From Methanosarcina sp. Ant1 (GTDB lineage: Archaea > Halobacteriota > Methanosarcinia > Methanosarcinales > Methanosarcinaceae): a stretch of 64,000 nucleotides of DNA. Below the pieces are notes generated by a model, which saw nothing but the letters and a program-made list of their open reading frames with translations, did no database searches and was not told the DNA's origin. Numbering within the stretch: the stretch's first letter is position 1; each line of letters begins with the position of its first letter. Where the stretch lies: positions 1 through 64,000 of the forward strand of contig MDTP02000052.1 in the NCBI GenBank assembly GCA_001714685.2, given 5' to 3'. Positions 54,191 to 63,594 of this stretch are shown here, piece after piece. The translations under genes and the position numbers were made by a program.

Positions 54191-55432
54191 TTATACAAAC
54201 ATGGGGTGAGGAATTGAGGGTTCCTGAACGTTTAAGACCTTTTGGTAGGCTTTGATGAAATCTGCCATGGTTATCTGTTTGCCTCGCCTGCGAAGCACGA
54301 AGATTCCGGCTTCTTTGGTAATGACACTAATCTCTGCCCCGCTCATACCATTCATGACTTTTGCGAGTTTCTCAAAATCCACATCTTCGGAAAGGTTCAT
54401 CTTACGGGTATGGATCTTAAGAATCTCAACCCTACCTCTTTCATCAGGAAGCGGAATTTCGATGGATCGGTCAAACCTGCCAGGCCTCAGGAGAGCAGGA
54501 TCAAGAAGGTCAATCCGGTTGGTTGCAGCAACCACTTTTACATTGCCTTTGGGATCAAAGCCGTCCATCTCCGCAAGTAGCTGAAGCATTGTCCTGTTTA
54601 CCTCTGCCGAGCCGCTGGTTCCGTCATAGGTCCTCATGCTGCCAACCGCATCGATTTCATCTATAAAGAGAATGCTTGGGGACTTGTCCCTTGCAAGCTG
54701 GAAAATATCCTTGACAAGCCTTGAGCCTTCACCTACGAATTTCTGGACAAGATCGGAACCTGACATTCGGATGAAAGTTGCTTTTGCCTGAGAGGCTATA
54801 GCCTTTGCAATGAGGGTCTTGCCAGTACCCGGGGCACCGTGAAGCAGAACACCTGAGGGGGGTTCGATTCCCAGTTCTTCGAAAAGTTCGGGTTCGGTAA
54901 GGGGCAACTCAACGCTTTCCCTAACTTCCAGGAGTGCCTCATCCAGCCCGCCAATCATGCTGTAGTCCACACCAGGAGAGTTAATGAGTTCCATAACCTG
55001 AGCCCGGACATCGGCTGCCCTGCTAACTATGGAGATGATTGAGTAAGCTCCATTTACCGCAACCCTCATTCCTGGTTCGATCTTTCCGAGGCACTCCTCA
55101 GGTATCTGGGTGAGCACTTCCTGGTTGTTCCCATGCTGCCTGATAAGGGCGATTTCCCCAGTAACCTCGAGAATAGTTGCAATAAAGAGGGGGGGCTCGG
55201 TAAGCTGCTCCAGATGAGCTTTTAACTTATTTATTTCTTGAAGGTGCCTGCCTGTTGCCACACTTGCTTCAAGGAGCCGGGCCTTCATGTTTTCATTCTG
55301 GACCCTCATGATCTCTATTTCGGTTAAAAGGGACTTCACATCTCCAGGACTGATCTCCCCGCACTCAAGCTGGAATTCTACCCTGGACTTAATATCTTCC
55401 AGGGAGGATCTTATTGAACTGTCTTCTGACAT
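54191..55432 (-). CDS. pan: Proteasome-activating nucleotidase (PAN)
   Basis: About 413 residues from ATG 55432 (MSEDSSIRSSLEDIKS; AAAGGTG upstream). Hexameric AAA+ unfoldase that feeds substrates to the 20S proteasome. Domains in order: N-terminal coiled coil (about 20-75), OB domain (about 80-140, with FIATILEVTGEIALIRQHG), and AAA+ with Walker A GAPGTGKTL, Walker B SILFIDEID and the second region of homology RPGRFDRSIEIP. The C terminus is HPMFV: the HbYX docking motif has Phe in place of Tyr. Transcribed alone. Confidence 0.96.
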   Translation of the reverse strand: MSEDSSIRSSLEDIKSRVEFQLECGEISPGDVKSLLTEIEIMRVQNENMKARLLEASVATGRHLQEINKLKAHLEQLTEPPLFIATILEVTGEIALIRQHGNNQEVLTQIPEECLGKIEPGMRVAVNGAYSIISIVSRAADVRAQVMELINSPGVDYSMIGGLDEALLEVRESVELPLTEPELFEELGIEPPSGVLLHGAPGTGKTLIAKAIASQAKATFIRMSGSDLVQKFVGEGSRLVKDIFQLARDKSPSILFIDEIDAVGSMRTYDGTSGSAEVNRTMLQLLAEMDGFDPKGNVKVVAATNRIDLLDPALLRPGRFDRSIEIPLPDERGRVEILKIHTRKMNLSEDVDFEKLAKVMNGMSGAEISVITKEAGIFVLRRRGKQITMADFIKAYQKVLNVQEPSIPHPMFV

Positions 55433-55450
55433 TTTAAACACCTTTTTCAT

Positions 55451-56384
55451 TGTATAATACTGATTTCATACCATTGGTTTGAGGGTAAATTCACTTTGGA
55501 ATTATTGATTTGTGGATTAGTTGATTTGAAGGTCAACTGGCTAGCAAGTTTATCGATCGCTGGTCATTAGCTAGTGGATTAGCCAGGCTTCAAGCAATTG
55601 TTTTATGGGTCAGTTGCCCGTTTATTTAATAAATCTCAGGGGATTAATTGCATCCTTTAGGGGCTTTTGCTTCTGTTGTGGACCTGAAAGCGGGAAAATC
55701 AGGAAATAAACAATCCTTTTCATAAAATCACCCTTATAAGACAATTTACAAACATCAAAGGTTAGAATGCCATTTAAAAGGTTCTTTTATCCTCTCATAC
55801 ATATATTAAGATGCCCGGTACTAATATGCATATATAAATATAAAATGGATATATATAAGTTCCTGCAATACATGCAGTCCACTTCTTATCTCAATTAGAC
55901 TGATTTCTGATGCCATTCAGATATATCGATTCTTTGTATTTTTTTTCATACTTTATAGTCCTTTTTCAAGATTAGACATAATTACCTGATTCTCCAGTTC
56001 CGGCGAATCACCCAGGAAGTCAGACAGCAGACAAGAATACAAAATGCACCGGATTTTAACATTTCTCTGATCAAGAAAGGTAAAGAATATAAGTTTGCTC
56101 CGAGTAAAAGGAGATTTTGGCTGAACAAGTGCGATCAATAAGACAATAAAAACAACCGTCAGTCCATTTTCTTTGCAGCCAATTATTACGTGCTTTATTT
56201 ATATAAATAAGTGTAAAATCCCTGGGTCTTAGACCTATGCCAGTTCACGCCTTGCTTTCTCTAAGCTCTTACGCTGACTGTTTATTAAGAACTCCTGTTC
56301 TTCGAAATGCGGTCTATATACAGCAAAAATAGCAAACATTCGAAAGTTTAAATATTATATTCTCTAATTAAGGTGCAAGCAATA
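55451..56384. other. Intergenic region between PAN and rfcS
   Basis: About 930 bases. No convincing gene; a minus-strand frame at 55953-56138 has no domain. It should hold both divergent promoters. The last bases (AAGGTG at 56371-56376) could serve as the ribosome site of the ATG at 56385. Confidence 0.5.
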
Positions 56385-57389
56385 ATGGAGGACTAAACGA
56401 TTAAAGAAGAGATCTGGATCGAAAAATATAGACCTGTCCGGTTAGATCAGGTTGCAGGACAGGAAGAAACCATAGAACGCCTGAAGTCCTACGTTGCAAC
56501 GAAAAACCTTCCTCATCTCCTCTTTACTGGGCCTCCGGGTGTCGGGAAAACTGCCTCTGCGGTTTCTATTGCGAGGGAGATTTTCGGAGAAGATCTATGG
56601 CGTGAAAACTTTACCGAACTCAACGCGTCGGATGAGAGAGGTATCGATATTGTTCGAACAAAAATTAAAAACTTTGCAAAAACTGCTCCCATAGGAGGAG
56701 CGGGATTCAAGATTATCTTTCTCGACGAAGCCGATGCACTGACCTCGGATGCCCAATCCGCACTCCGGCGAACTATGGAGCGCTTCAGCAGCAACTGCCG
56801 TTTTATCCTCTCCTGCAATTACTCTTCCAAGATCATTGAGCCTATCCAGTCCCGATGTGCAGTTTACAGGTTCAGGCGCCTTTCCGCTGAGGCTATCAGA
56901 AAACGCCTTGAATATATTGCTAAAGATCAGAATTTAACCATCACTGAAGATGGGTATGAAGCTCTTATCTACGTGGCCCAGGGAGATATGCGAAAAGCTG
57001 TAAATTCTCTGCAGGCTGCGGCCTTTATCGATCCGGAAAAACCGACATCCCGAGAAACCATTTACAGGACTACTGCAACCGCAAACCCTGAAGAAATCAA
57101 ACACCTGATAGAAACTGCCCTGCTGGGAAATTTCAGGGCTGCCAGAAAGGAACTTAACAGGTTGCTCTACGAGGAAGGGCTCTCTGGTGAGGATATAGTC
57201 GGACAGATTTACAGGGTTATATCCGAAATGGACAACCGTATGGTTCTGGATCTTGGGCTTTCTGAAAGGCGCATTGTTGAACTCATAGATATAATCGGGG
57301 AGACTGACTTCAGGCTCACGGAAGGAGCCAGTGAAAAAATCCAGCTTGAAGCCTTACTCGCACATTTTGCACTTTCAAATGCAGATTAA
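56385..57389 (+). CDS. rfcS: Replication factor C small subunit, with an in-frame TAA as fourth codon
   Basis: The clamp-loader small subunit that, with the large subunit, loads PCNA onto DNA. The frame reads EEIWIEKYRPVRLDQVAGQ, then the P-loop GPPGVGKTAS, NASDERGIDIVR, LDEADAL (DEAD box variant), the arginine-finger sequence QSRCAVYRFRR and a normal C-terminal collar domain, ending at TAA 57387-57389. The natural start ATG GAG GAC at 56385 is followed at 56394-56396 by TAA where related proteins appear to have a Tyr, and then ACG ATT AAA GAA GAG continues in frame. GGAGG at 56387-56391 is also well placed for a start at ATT 56400. So either a rare ATT start is used or the gene has a nonsense mutation. 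No intein is present. Confidence 0.85.
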
Positions 57390-57682
57390 GGTACTGGCTC
57401 AGTATCATGCCTGGTTTATAAACTTCTAATTTGTATATAGCCGATTGATATATACCTTGTTTATATATGTCTGGTTTAGATATGTCTGGTTTAGATGATT
57501 GTCAAGAATTAATTTCCCGTGAGGCTCTTCGAAATCTTCATATATCTTAAAAATATCAAATTATATCACTGGCAGCACAAATATAAAATTCTCTTTATAT
57601 TTATTACCAGTTCCTGCTTTTCAGCTTCTTGCGCTTACTCCAGTTGTCTGGCAGTTCTCTGGAATTTTTGAGGTGACTCTAA

Positions 57683-57946
57683 ATGGCAAAGGCAGATAAG
57701 AAAAACAAAAAAATAATTCAGTCCAAAAAGTGTATTGGGTGCGGGATCTGTTATTCCGTTTGCCCTGTGAATGCAAAGGTAATGAAAAGTGACGATTTTG
57801 ATCCTGATACCGCTGAGCTTGCAATTCGGATCGTTGACGGAATGGCGGTTATTAGCGATGAAGTCTGCATCAGATGCGGAGCCTGCTCAAAAATTTGCCC
57901 TGTGGAATCCCTTACTATAGTGGAGCTGGAATCCGCAACTGCATAA
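57683..57946 (+). CDS. 2[4Fe-4S] ferredoxin
   Basis: 87 residues. Two cluster motifs: CIGCGICYSVCP near residue 17 and CIRCGACSKICP near residue 63, with the remote Cys of each. An approximately 30-residue spacer between them (MKSDDFDPDTAELAIRIVDG) is longer than in the simplest clostridial ferredoxins. A Lys-rich N terminus precedes. A small electron carrier of the cytosol, possibly serving CODH/ACS, Rnf or other iron-sulfur partners, none of which is adjacent. GAGGTGA precedes the ATG at 57683. A hairpin terminator follows. Confidence 0.9.
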   Translation: MAKADKKNKKIIQSKKCIGCGICYSVCPVNAKVMKSDDFDPDTAELAIRIVDGMAVISDEVCIRCGACSKICPVESLTIVELESATA

Positions 57947-57968
57947 GTAATATTCAGCAAAAATAGGA

Positions 57969-58006
57969 AAATGCTGTTTTTCAGCATTTCGTCTTTATTT
58001 TTTCCC
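57969..58006 (+). terminator. Hairpin terminator after ferredoxin, possibly shared with the histone gene
   Basis: AAATGCTG / CAGCATTT with a TTTTT loop, followed by a T-rich tract. It lies between two convergent genes. Confidence 0.6.
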
Positions 58007-58056
58007 ATACGGCAGATCTCACTGCCGAAGGCTTGTCAGGGGGAGATGGTCTTAGA

Positions 58057-58266
58057 TTACAGCATCTCTTTTGCTAATTTAATATCTTCAGCTTTTACGG
58101 TTTTTCTGCCTGCATGTTCTGCAAGTTTTATCGCTTCTTTTGAAATCGCAAGTCCATACTCTTCCAGAATTTCTGTGAGAGCCATTCCTGCACTTTCACT
58201 TACTCTATGAGCACCTGCGGTTCTTACTAAACGCTCGATTGGTGCGAATGGTATTACTTTTGCCAT
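58057..58266 (-). CDS. Archaeal histone (HMf-like)
   Basis: 69 residues from ATG 58266 (MAKVIPFAPIERLVRTAGAH); the four codons before it are in frame but are not part of the family. A single histone fold: helix 1 APIERLVRTAG, loop with Arg, helix 2 SESAGMALTEILEEYGLAIS and helix 3 KTVKAEDIKLAKEML. It wraps DNA in dimers or longer hypernucleosomes. Standard length without tails. Confidence 0.96.
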   Translation of the reverse strand: MAKVIPFAPIERLVRTAGAHRVSESAGMALTEILEEYGLAISKEAIKLAEHAGRKTVKAEDIKLAKEML

Positions 58267-58332
58267 ATTATCCTCCAATCTACTTTTTTTATTAATATGA
58301 ATTCCTTCTAACCCTTGATTTTGTAATTAGAT

Positions 58333-58340
58333 TCTATAAA
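58333..58340 (-). promoter_or_regulatory. Probable TATA box of the histone gene
   Basis: TTTATAGA on the minus strand, about 70 bases upstream of the histone ATG, with an A/G-rich element (GCAAAGG) just upstream that could be the BRE. A core archaeal promoter by position and sequence; not proven. Confidence 0.4.
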
Positions 58341-58463
58341 TACCTTTGCTTGTATTGGGGTGTTTTTACTTCTTATTCAGCTTTTAATGCTCTTTTTCCC
58401 CTTTGATTACTTCCTAAAGCCTGCGTATATCTTTTTTATCCATGACTGCTTTTTTAAGGCCCG

Positions 58464-58533
58464 TTTCGCTTCCCGAGTTTCGCTTCCCGAGTTTCGCTTC
58501 CCGAGTTTCGCTTCCCGAGTTTCGCTTCGGGAG
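58464..58533. repeat. 14-bp tandem repeat TTTCGCTTCCCGAG, five units
   Basis: Four identical units and a fifth with TTTCGCTTCGGGAG, which makes a short dyad with the others. Related words (CGCTTCGCTC, TCAAGCGGACTAATT) follow at 58548-58650 and occur also at 50170-50215. The rest of 58341-58749 holds no gene. Confidence 0.9.
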
Positions 58534-58817
58534 CACGAGGTCCTTTTCGCTTCGCTCAAGAAGACGAATTACAGTTTATTTCAGCGCTTCCCGAGTTTTG
58601 CTTCGGGAGCACGAGGTCCTTTTCGCTTCGCTCGCTCAAGCGGACTAATTCACAAAGATAACTTTCCAGAGTCTTTCCGTGTTTCAAGTGGTTGGAATCC
58701 GGAGTAAGTTTTTTTTTCGGTAAGGCTGTATTTTCAATGGTTATATAATATGGAATTGGTTAAATTTGAATCCCTTTTTCGAAATCTTGATATGAGATTA
58801 TCCGAATCTACACAAAT

Positions 58818-59774
58818 ATGCTTTTACAGGAACTCCTTGGAATCGAGGAAGATATCTATTTTGTTGAGGAAAGTTATCTCGCCCAGAGAAACATTGAGAG
58901 TACACTTCAGTATCTTAATGGAGTTCGGAACTTCTCGCAGGGAAGGAGGATGCGGCTCTTGAGGGTCAGGGAAGGAGAACATACTTTGGGGCTGCTGATC
59001 TTTAATCCGGCAGATGAGGAAGTTCCTGTGGATTTCTGGTCTGTTTTTACAGGGGCTCTTGCAGTAGTTCCATTGAAAAAGGAGTTTGAAGCTATTGCGG
59101 ATTTACTTATGAGCTCCAATCTTCCTGAAAAAGATCTCGAGATTTCTTCCGAAAGCTGGAGGAATGCCGTGAATGAGTACTACTCCCTTATGCTTGTAAA
59201 CCGAAATCTTTGTCCGGGATGTGCTGTCAGGCCTGAGTCTTACAGAAGTGTTTTTTCCGAAAATCGTGTGCTGAGAGTTGCAAAAATATTTGATTTACTT
59301 CAAAAAAAGGGTTTTTACCCTGAAGGGCGGCTCCTTGAAGTCTGTTCTGGGAACGGAATGTCCACACTTGCTCTTTACAGGCTTGGGCTGGATCCGCTGG
59401 CAGTAGAAATTAACAAGTGTGTGGTCTGCCAGGGACTTGAACAGGGGGTCCTGAATCCCCAAAGGGTATTGGTGATGGATGCAACGGCTATTTCCAGGTA
59501 TTTCGAGCCAGAAAGCTTTGATACAGTGATGGGATTTATGCTGGGGCTTGTCTATGAATTTAATAAAGAACTCTGGACAGGTATTATGAGGGAGGCTGTC
59601 TCGGTTGCATGTGAAGGCGCTCTTTTGCTATTTACAGTTAGTAGCAAGCCCGAAATTGAAATTCTTGCCGGGGCCTTGCGCAGGGCAGGGGTCAAAGGTG
59701 AGATTGTGGATAACACGGATTCTGAGGGGACTTACGACCAATGGCTCTTTATCGGAAGAAAGCAAAAAATTTAA
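58818..59774 (+). CDS. SAM-dependent methyltransferase-like protein with a possible N-terminal frameshift
   Basis: 318 residues from the ATG at 58818. The C-terminal half is a Rossmann methyltransferase domain: GRLLEVCSGNGMSTLALYRL (motif I), DPLAVEIN (motif II), VLVMDATAISRYF and FDTVMGFMLGLVYEF. The N-terminal half (residues 1 to about 145) is family-specific, with LCPGCAVRPESYRSV, a Cys pair that may bind metal. No ribosome site precedes 58818. A second frame from ATG 58750 (MELVKFESLFRNLD) leads into this one if a single base is lost near 58793, so the true gene may start at 58750 and carry a frameshift. Substrate unknown. Confidence 0.8.
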   Translation: MLLQELLGIEEDIYFVEESYLAQRNIESTLQYLNGVRNFSQGRRMRLLRVREGEHTLGLLIFNPADEEVPVDFWSVFTGALAVVPLKKEFEAIADLLMSSNLPEKDLEISSESWRNAVNEYYSLMLVNRNLCPGCAVRPESYRSVFSENRVLRVAKIFDLLQKKGFYPEGRLLEVCSGNGMSTLALYRLGLDPLAVEINKCVVCQGLEQGVLNPQRVLVMDATAISRYFEPESFDTVMGFMLGLVYEFNKELWTGIMREAVSVACEGALLLFTVSSKPEIEILAGALRRAGVKGEIVDNTDSEGTYDQWLFIGRKQKI

Positions 59775-59915
59775 CTTGAAATTAGTGAACTTTGGAGATA
59801 TTTTGGGAGATTATATTATGTATTCAAAGGTACCTCTACAGGTCCAAAATCTCTTCTTACAGAACTAAGCCATTTCTCCAACGCGAGACCTTTTTCTGAA
59901 AACTATGTCGCTTAA

Positions 59916-59948
59916 TGTTAACAGGCGAAAAGTATATACTTGTTAACA
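59916..59948 (+). promoter_or_regulatory. Paired TGTTAACA sites upstream of pycB, candidate BirA operator
   Basis: TGTTAACA at 59916-59923 and again at 59941-59948, 17 bases apart, with the palindrome AAGTATATACTT between them. The arrangement (GTTAAC half-sites with a spacer of about 15) resembles published BirA-type operators. It lies about 310 bases upstream of pycB. Confidence 0.45.
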
Positions 59949-60041
59949 ATGGTTTATTAAAGGATTATTTCAACGCAAAATCAGCATAATATTGCGCTTA
60001 GATATTTAAATTGATCATCTCCTGCTTGTGATTCTGGAGAC

Positions 60042-60059
60042 TCGGTTAAATTTAACCGA
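60042..60059 (+). promoter_or_regulatory. Perfect 18-bp palindrome upstream of pycB
   Basis: TCGGTTAAATTTAACCGA, perfectly symmetrical, 200 bases upstream of the pycB ATG. It shares the GGTTAA core of BirA-like sites. A likely operator or a short hairpin. Confidence 0.5.
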
Positions 60060-60259
60060 ATAAACCCTTTCTCCGGTAAAATCACAGGAAACTGCAAGAA
60101 AATAGCAATCAGGGGAATTTATATGCTTTACTCAAACCGAATCAAAATATTAACCCAGATAAATTCCGGAAACTTCAGATGAATCCACCGGAAAATCCAT
60201 TGATTAAGTACGATTAAGAAGTAAAAATTTATTTTGATTCGATTTTAAGAGGTTCATCC

Positions 60260-61981
60260 ATGCGTGTAAAAATCACTGAAACCATCCTCCGGGATGCACA
60301 CCAATCCCTCCTGGCAACCAGAATGCGGACAAGGGACATGCTCGAAGTGGTGGAACAATTAGACCAGATCGGGTATTTCTCCCTTGAAATGTGGGGAGGT
60401 GCCACCTTTGACAGCTGCATACGCTACCTTAATGAAGATCCCTGGCAGCGTCTGAGGGATATCAAGAAAAATATGGACAACACCTACGCTCAGATGCTAC
60501 TCAGAGGCCAGAACCTTGTAGGATACAGGCATTATTCTGATGACGTGGTCGAGAAATTCGTTACAAAATCCTATGAAAACGGAATTGATATTTTCAGGAT
60601 TTTTGATGCGGTCAACGATATCCGGAATATGGAATATTCTATCAAAGTGGCAAAAAGCCTTGGTGCTCATGTACAGGGTACGGTTTGTTATACCATAAGT
60701 CCGGTGCATACAGTTGAAAAATACGTAGAACTTGCAAAACAGCTTGAAGAGCTTGAGTGCGACTCTCTTTGTATTAAAGATATGGCAGGCCTGCTTTCCC
60801 CTAATGACGCCACTCACATAATCAGTGCCATGAAAAAAGAGATTTCCATCCCTATTTCCCTACACTGCCACTGTACCTCTGGAATGGCCCCTATGAGCTA
60901 TATGGCAGCCTGTGGCGCAGGAGTGGACATTCTGGATACTGCACTTTCCCCCCTTGCCTGGGGGACTTCTCAGCCTCCCACCGAGTCTGTTATAGCAGCC
61001 CTTAAAGGCACTCCTTATGATACTGGTCTGGAACTGGGAATTTTTGAGGAGGTTGTTGCTTATTTCAAAGGTTTAAAGGAGAAATACAGGGGAATTCTTG
61101 ACCCTATTTCCGAGCAGATCGATACCAATGTCCTTATTTACCAGATTCCTGGAGGAATGCTCTCAAACCTGGTCTCTCAATTAAAAGAACAGAATGCTCT
61201 CGACAAGTACGGAGCTGTTCTTAAAGAAATGCCCAGGGTTAGAGAGGAACTTGGATATCCGCCGCTTGTTACCCCCACAAGTCAGATAGTTGGTACCCAG
61301 GCAGTACTTAATGTGCTCATGGGCGAACGCTACAAGGTTATTCCAAAAGAAGTAAAGGACTATGTTCGAGGGCTTTACGGAAGATCCCCTGCTCCTTTAA
61401 GTCCGGAAATTATAGGCAAGATAATCGGAGACGAAGAACCCATTCACTGCCGCCCTGCAGACCTCCTTAAACCTGAATATGAGAAGAGGAAGAAGGAAGC
61501 AGAGGAAATGGGCATTGCAAAATCTGAAGAAGATATCCTTACCTATATCCTCTATCCAGCTATCGCCCCGAAATTCCTGAAAGGAGAAATGGAAGAAGAA
61601 GCTCTCGCAGCAGTTGCCCCTGCCCCTACAGTCCAGCAGGGATATACAATTCCCACTCATTTCAAGGTCGAGGTGGATGATGAGGTCTACGAGGTCAAGA
61701 TAGAGCCTCTAGGTGGTGGAGTTTCCATATCCGAGGCGTCTCCCAAAAAACCGAGTGCTGAGTCCGTTAAAGGAGCTGTTACCACCTCAATGCAGGGTAT
61801 GGTTCTTTCTCTTAAGGTAAAGGTTGAGGACATTGTTTCCGAAGGAGACACAGTTGCTGTCATTGAAGCCATGAAGATGGAAAACTCTGTCCACGCTCCC
61901 CATTCAGGTACCGTAAAGGAAATCTTTGTTTCCGAAGGGGCTACCGTGTCTCCTGGTGACATTATACTATCAATTGAGTAA
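60260..61981 (+). CDS. pycB: Pyruvate carboxylase subunit B (carboxyltransferase plus biotin carrier)
   Basis: 573 residues. It transfers the carboxyl group from biotin to pyruvate to make oxaloacetate for biosynthesis through the incomplete reductive TCA route. Residues about 1-270 are the DRE-TIM carboxyltransferase barrel ([31 protein letters not shown] with the metal-binding His pair). A linker follows at about 430-480 (Ala/Pro-rich, [12 protein letters not shown]), then the biotinyl domain with the biotin-accepting Lys in EAMKMENSV and a normal C terminus. It is directly followed by pycA (20-base gap) and birA. The start codon ATG follows GAGG-type sequence at 60250. Confidence 0.97.
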   Translation: MRVKITETILRDAHQSLLATRMRTRDMLEVVEQLDQIGYFSLEMWGGATFDSCIRYLNEDPWQRLRDIKKNMDNTYAQMLLRGQNLVGYRHYSDDVVEKFVTKSYENGIDIFRIFDAVNDIRNMEYSIKVAKSLGAHVQGTVCYTISPVHTVEKYVELAKQLEELECDSLCIKDMAGLLSPNDATHIISAMKKEISIPISLHCHCTSGMAPMSYMAACGAGVDILDTALSPLAWGTSQPPTESVIAALKGTPYDTGLELGIFEEVVAYFKGLKEKYRGILDPISEQIDTNVLIYQIPGGMLSNLVSQLKEQNALDKYGAVLKEMPRVREELGYPPLVTPTSQIVGTQAVLNVLMGERYKVIPKEVKDYVRGLYGRSPAPLSPEIIGKIIGDEEPIHCRPADLLKPEYEKRKKEAEEMGIAKSEEDILTYILYPAIAPKFLKGEMEEEALAAVAPAPTVQQGYTIPTHFKVEVDDEVYEVKIEPLGGGVSISEASPKKPSAESVKGAVTTSMQGMVLSLKVKVEDIVSEGDTVAVIEAMKMENSVHAPHSGTVKEIFVSEGATVSPGDIILSIE

Positions 61982-62001
61982 ATAACCAGGTGGAAGGTAT
62001 T

Positions 62002-63483
62002 ATGTTTAAAAAAGTACTCATTGCAAACCGCGGTGAAATTGCAATCAGGGTCATGCGTGCCTGTCGGGAGCTTGGAATTTCTACTGTAGCTGTCTGCTCG
62101 GAGGCCGACAAAAATGCCCTTTTTGCCAAATATGCAGACGAGGCCTACCTGATAGGCCCGGCTCCTTCCAGCCAGAGCTACCTGAATATGGATGCCATTC
62201 TGGAAGTTGCAAAAAATACAGGGTCTGATGCGATTCATCCGGGTTATGGTTTCCTTTCCGAAAACCCTGTATTTGCAAAGCGCTGTGAGGAAGAAGGGAT
62301 TATCTTCATAGGTCCTCCTAGCCATGTGATTGCCGAGATGGGAAGCAAGATCAGGGCCAGGAACCTAATGATGAAAGCAGGCGTACCTGTTGTGCCCGGT
62401 ACAAAAGATGCGGTTGATAATGCTGAAGAAGCCCTAAAAGTAGTGGAAGAAATGGGTTACCCAGTTATGATTAAAGCATCTGCAGGAGGCGGCGGAATCG
62501 GAATGAAGGTAGTCCATTGCAGGAAAGAATTTCTCACTTCATTCAGTTCTACCAGGCAGATGGCTGGTTCGGCTTTTGGAGACTCTTCGGTCTTTATTGA
62601 AAAATATGTAGAAGAACCCAGGCACATAGAGATTCAGATCCTCGCTGATTCATATGGAAATATAATTTACCTCTCTGATAGGGAATGCTCCATTCAGAGA
62701 AGACATCAAAAGCTTATTGAAGAAGCTCCTTCTCCAATCATGACCCCAGAACTCAGAGCACAGATGGGAGAAGCTGCTGTAAGAGTAGCAAAGACAATTG
62801 GCTACGTAAACGCAGGGACAGTAGAGTTTCTTTATTCAAAGGGCAATTTTTATTTCCTTGAAGTTAATACTCGTTTGCAGGTTGAACATGGAATAACTGA
62901 GATGGTTACAGGCATCGATATTGTAAGGGAACAGCTGAGGATTGCCTGGGGAGAAAAGCTCGAGATTAAGCAGGAAGATATTGTTATTGACGGACATGCT
63001 ATTGAATGCAGGATCAACGCGGAAGATCCTTTGAATGACTTTGCTCCTTCTCCTGGAAGGATCCGGGGATACCGATCTGCAGGAGGTCCGGGCGTCAGGG
63101 TGGATAGTGGAGTGCATACTGGTTATACGATTTCTCCATATTACGATTCCATGATCTCGAAGCTCTGCGTATGGGCAAGGACAAGGGATATAGCGATTGC
63201 CAGGATGGAAAGAGCCCTGTACGAATATGTGGTTGTGGGAGTGAAGACCAATATACCCTTCCATAAAGCTGTTATGCGTAACCCGGCGTTTCGCAGGGGC
63301 GATTTTACAACTTCTTTTATTGAGGAGCAAAATATTCTAGAATCCGTTGAAGAGGTTGTCAAAGCAGATGCCGAAAAAGGGGCTACTCTGGCTTCGGCTC
63401 TTGAAGCAAAAGACAAAAAAGTTGCGGCTATTACAGCTGCCGTGTATGCCTATGTGAGCATGGCCCAGAAAACGCAGCGGTGA
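62002..63483 (+). CDS. pycA: Pyruvate carboxylase subunit A (biotin carboxylase)
   Basis: About 493 residues from ATG 62002 ([26 protein letters not shown] upstream; a GTG at 61990 is an alternative). It carboxylates biotin with ATP and bicarbonate. The three biotin carboxylase domains are complete: [17 protein letters not shown], the ATP-grasp glycine loop [31 protein letters not shown] and [20 protein letters not shown]. Two-subunit pyruvate carboxylase of this type is known from Methanosarcina barkeri and other methanogens, where the ligase gene is also adjacent. Confidence 0.97.
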   Translation: MFKKVLIANRGEIAIRVMRACRELGISTVAVCSEADKNALFAKYADEAYLIGPAPSSQSYLNMDAILEVAKNTGSDAIHPGYGFLSENPVFAKRCEEEGIIFIGPPSHVIAEMGSKIRARNLMMKAGVPVVPGTKDAVDNAEEALKVVEEMGYPVMIKASAGGGGIGMKVVHCRKEFLTSFSSTRQMAGSAFGDSSVFIEKYVEEPRHIEIQILADSYGNIIYLSDRECSIQRRHQKLIEEAPSPIMTPELRAQMGEAAVRVAKTIGYVNAGTVEFLYSKGNFYFLEVNTRLQVEHGITEMVTGIDIVREQLRIAWGEKLEIKQEDIVIDGHAIECRINAEDPLNDFAPSPGRIRGYRSAGGPGVRVDSGVHTGYTISPYYDSMISKLCVWARTRDIAIARMERALYEYVVVGVKTNIPFHKAVMRNPAFRRGDFTTSFIEEQNILESVEEVVKADAEKGATLASALEAKDKKVAAITAAVYAYVSMAQKTQR

Positions 63484-63556
63484 CAGGTATACCTTTTGAG
63501 AATCACGGATCAAATATCTTGATCAGTTTGGAATGGAAGAATAAACTAAAAAAATA

Positions 63557-63574
63557 TATACGGTGGAACGTATA
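63557..63574 (+). promoter_or_regulatory. Inverted repeat upstream of birA
   Basis: TATACG-GTGGAA-CGTATA: 6-bp perfect arms around a 6-base centre, 20 bases before the birA ATG and overlapping an AT-rich core-promoter-like stretch (AAAATATATA). A possible operator for BirA autoregulation. Confidence 0.35.
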
Positions 63575-63594
63575 CATTTGTAGGGGGTGCATGG

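Noticed and set aside
58360-58707. 115-codon frame with repeated FASRVSLPEF
   Set aside because: The protein repeats are only the translation of the 14-bp DNA repeat; no start signal or domain.
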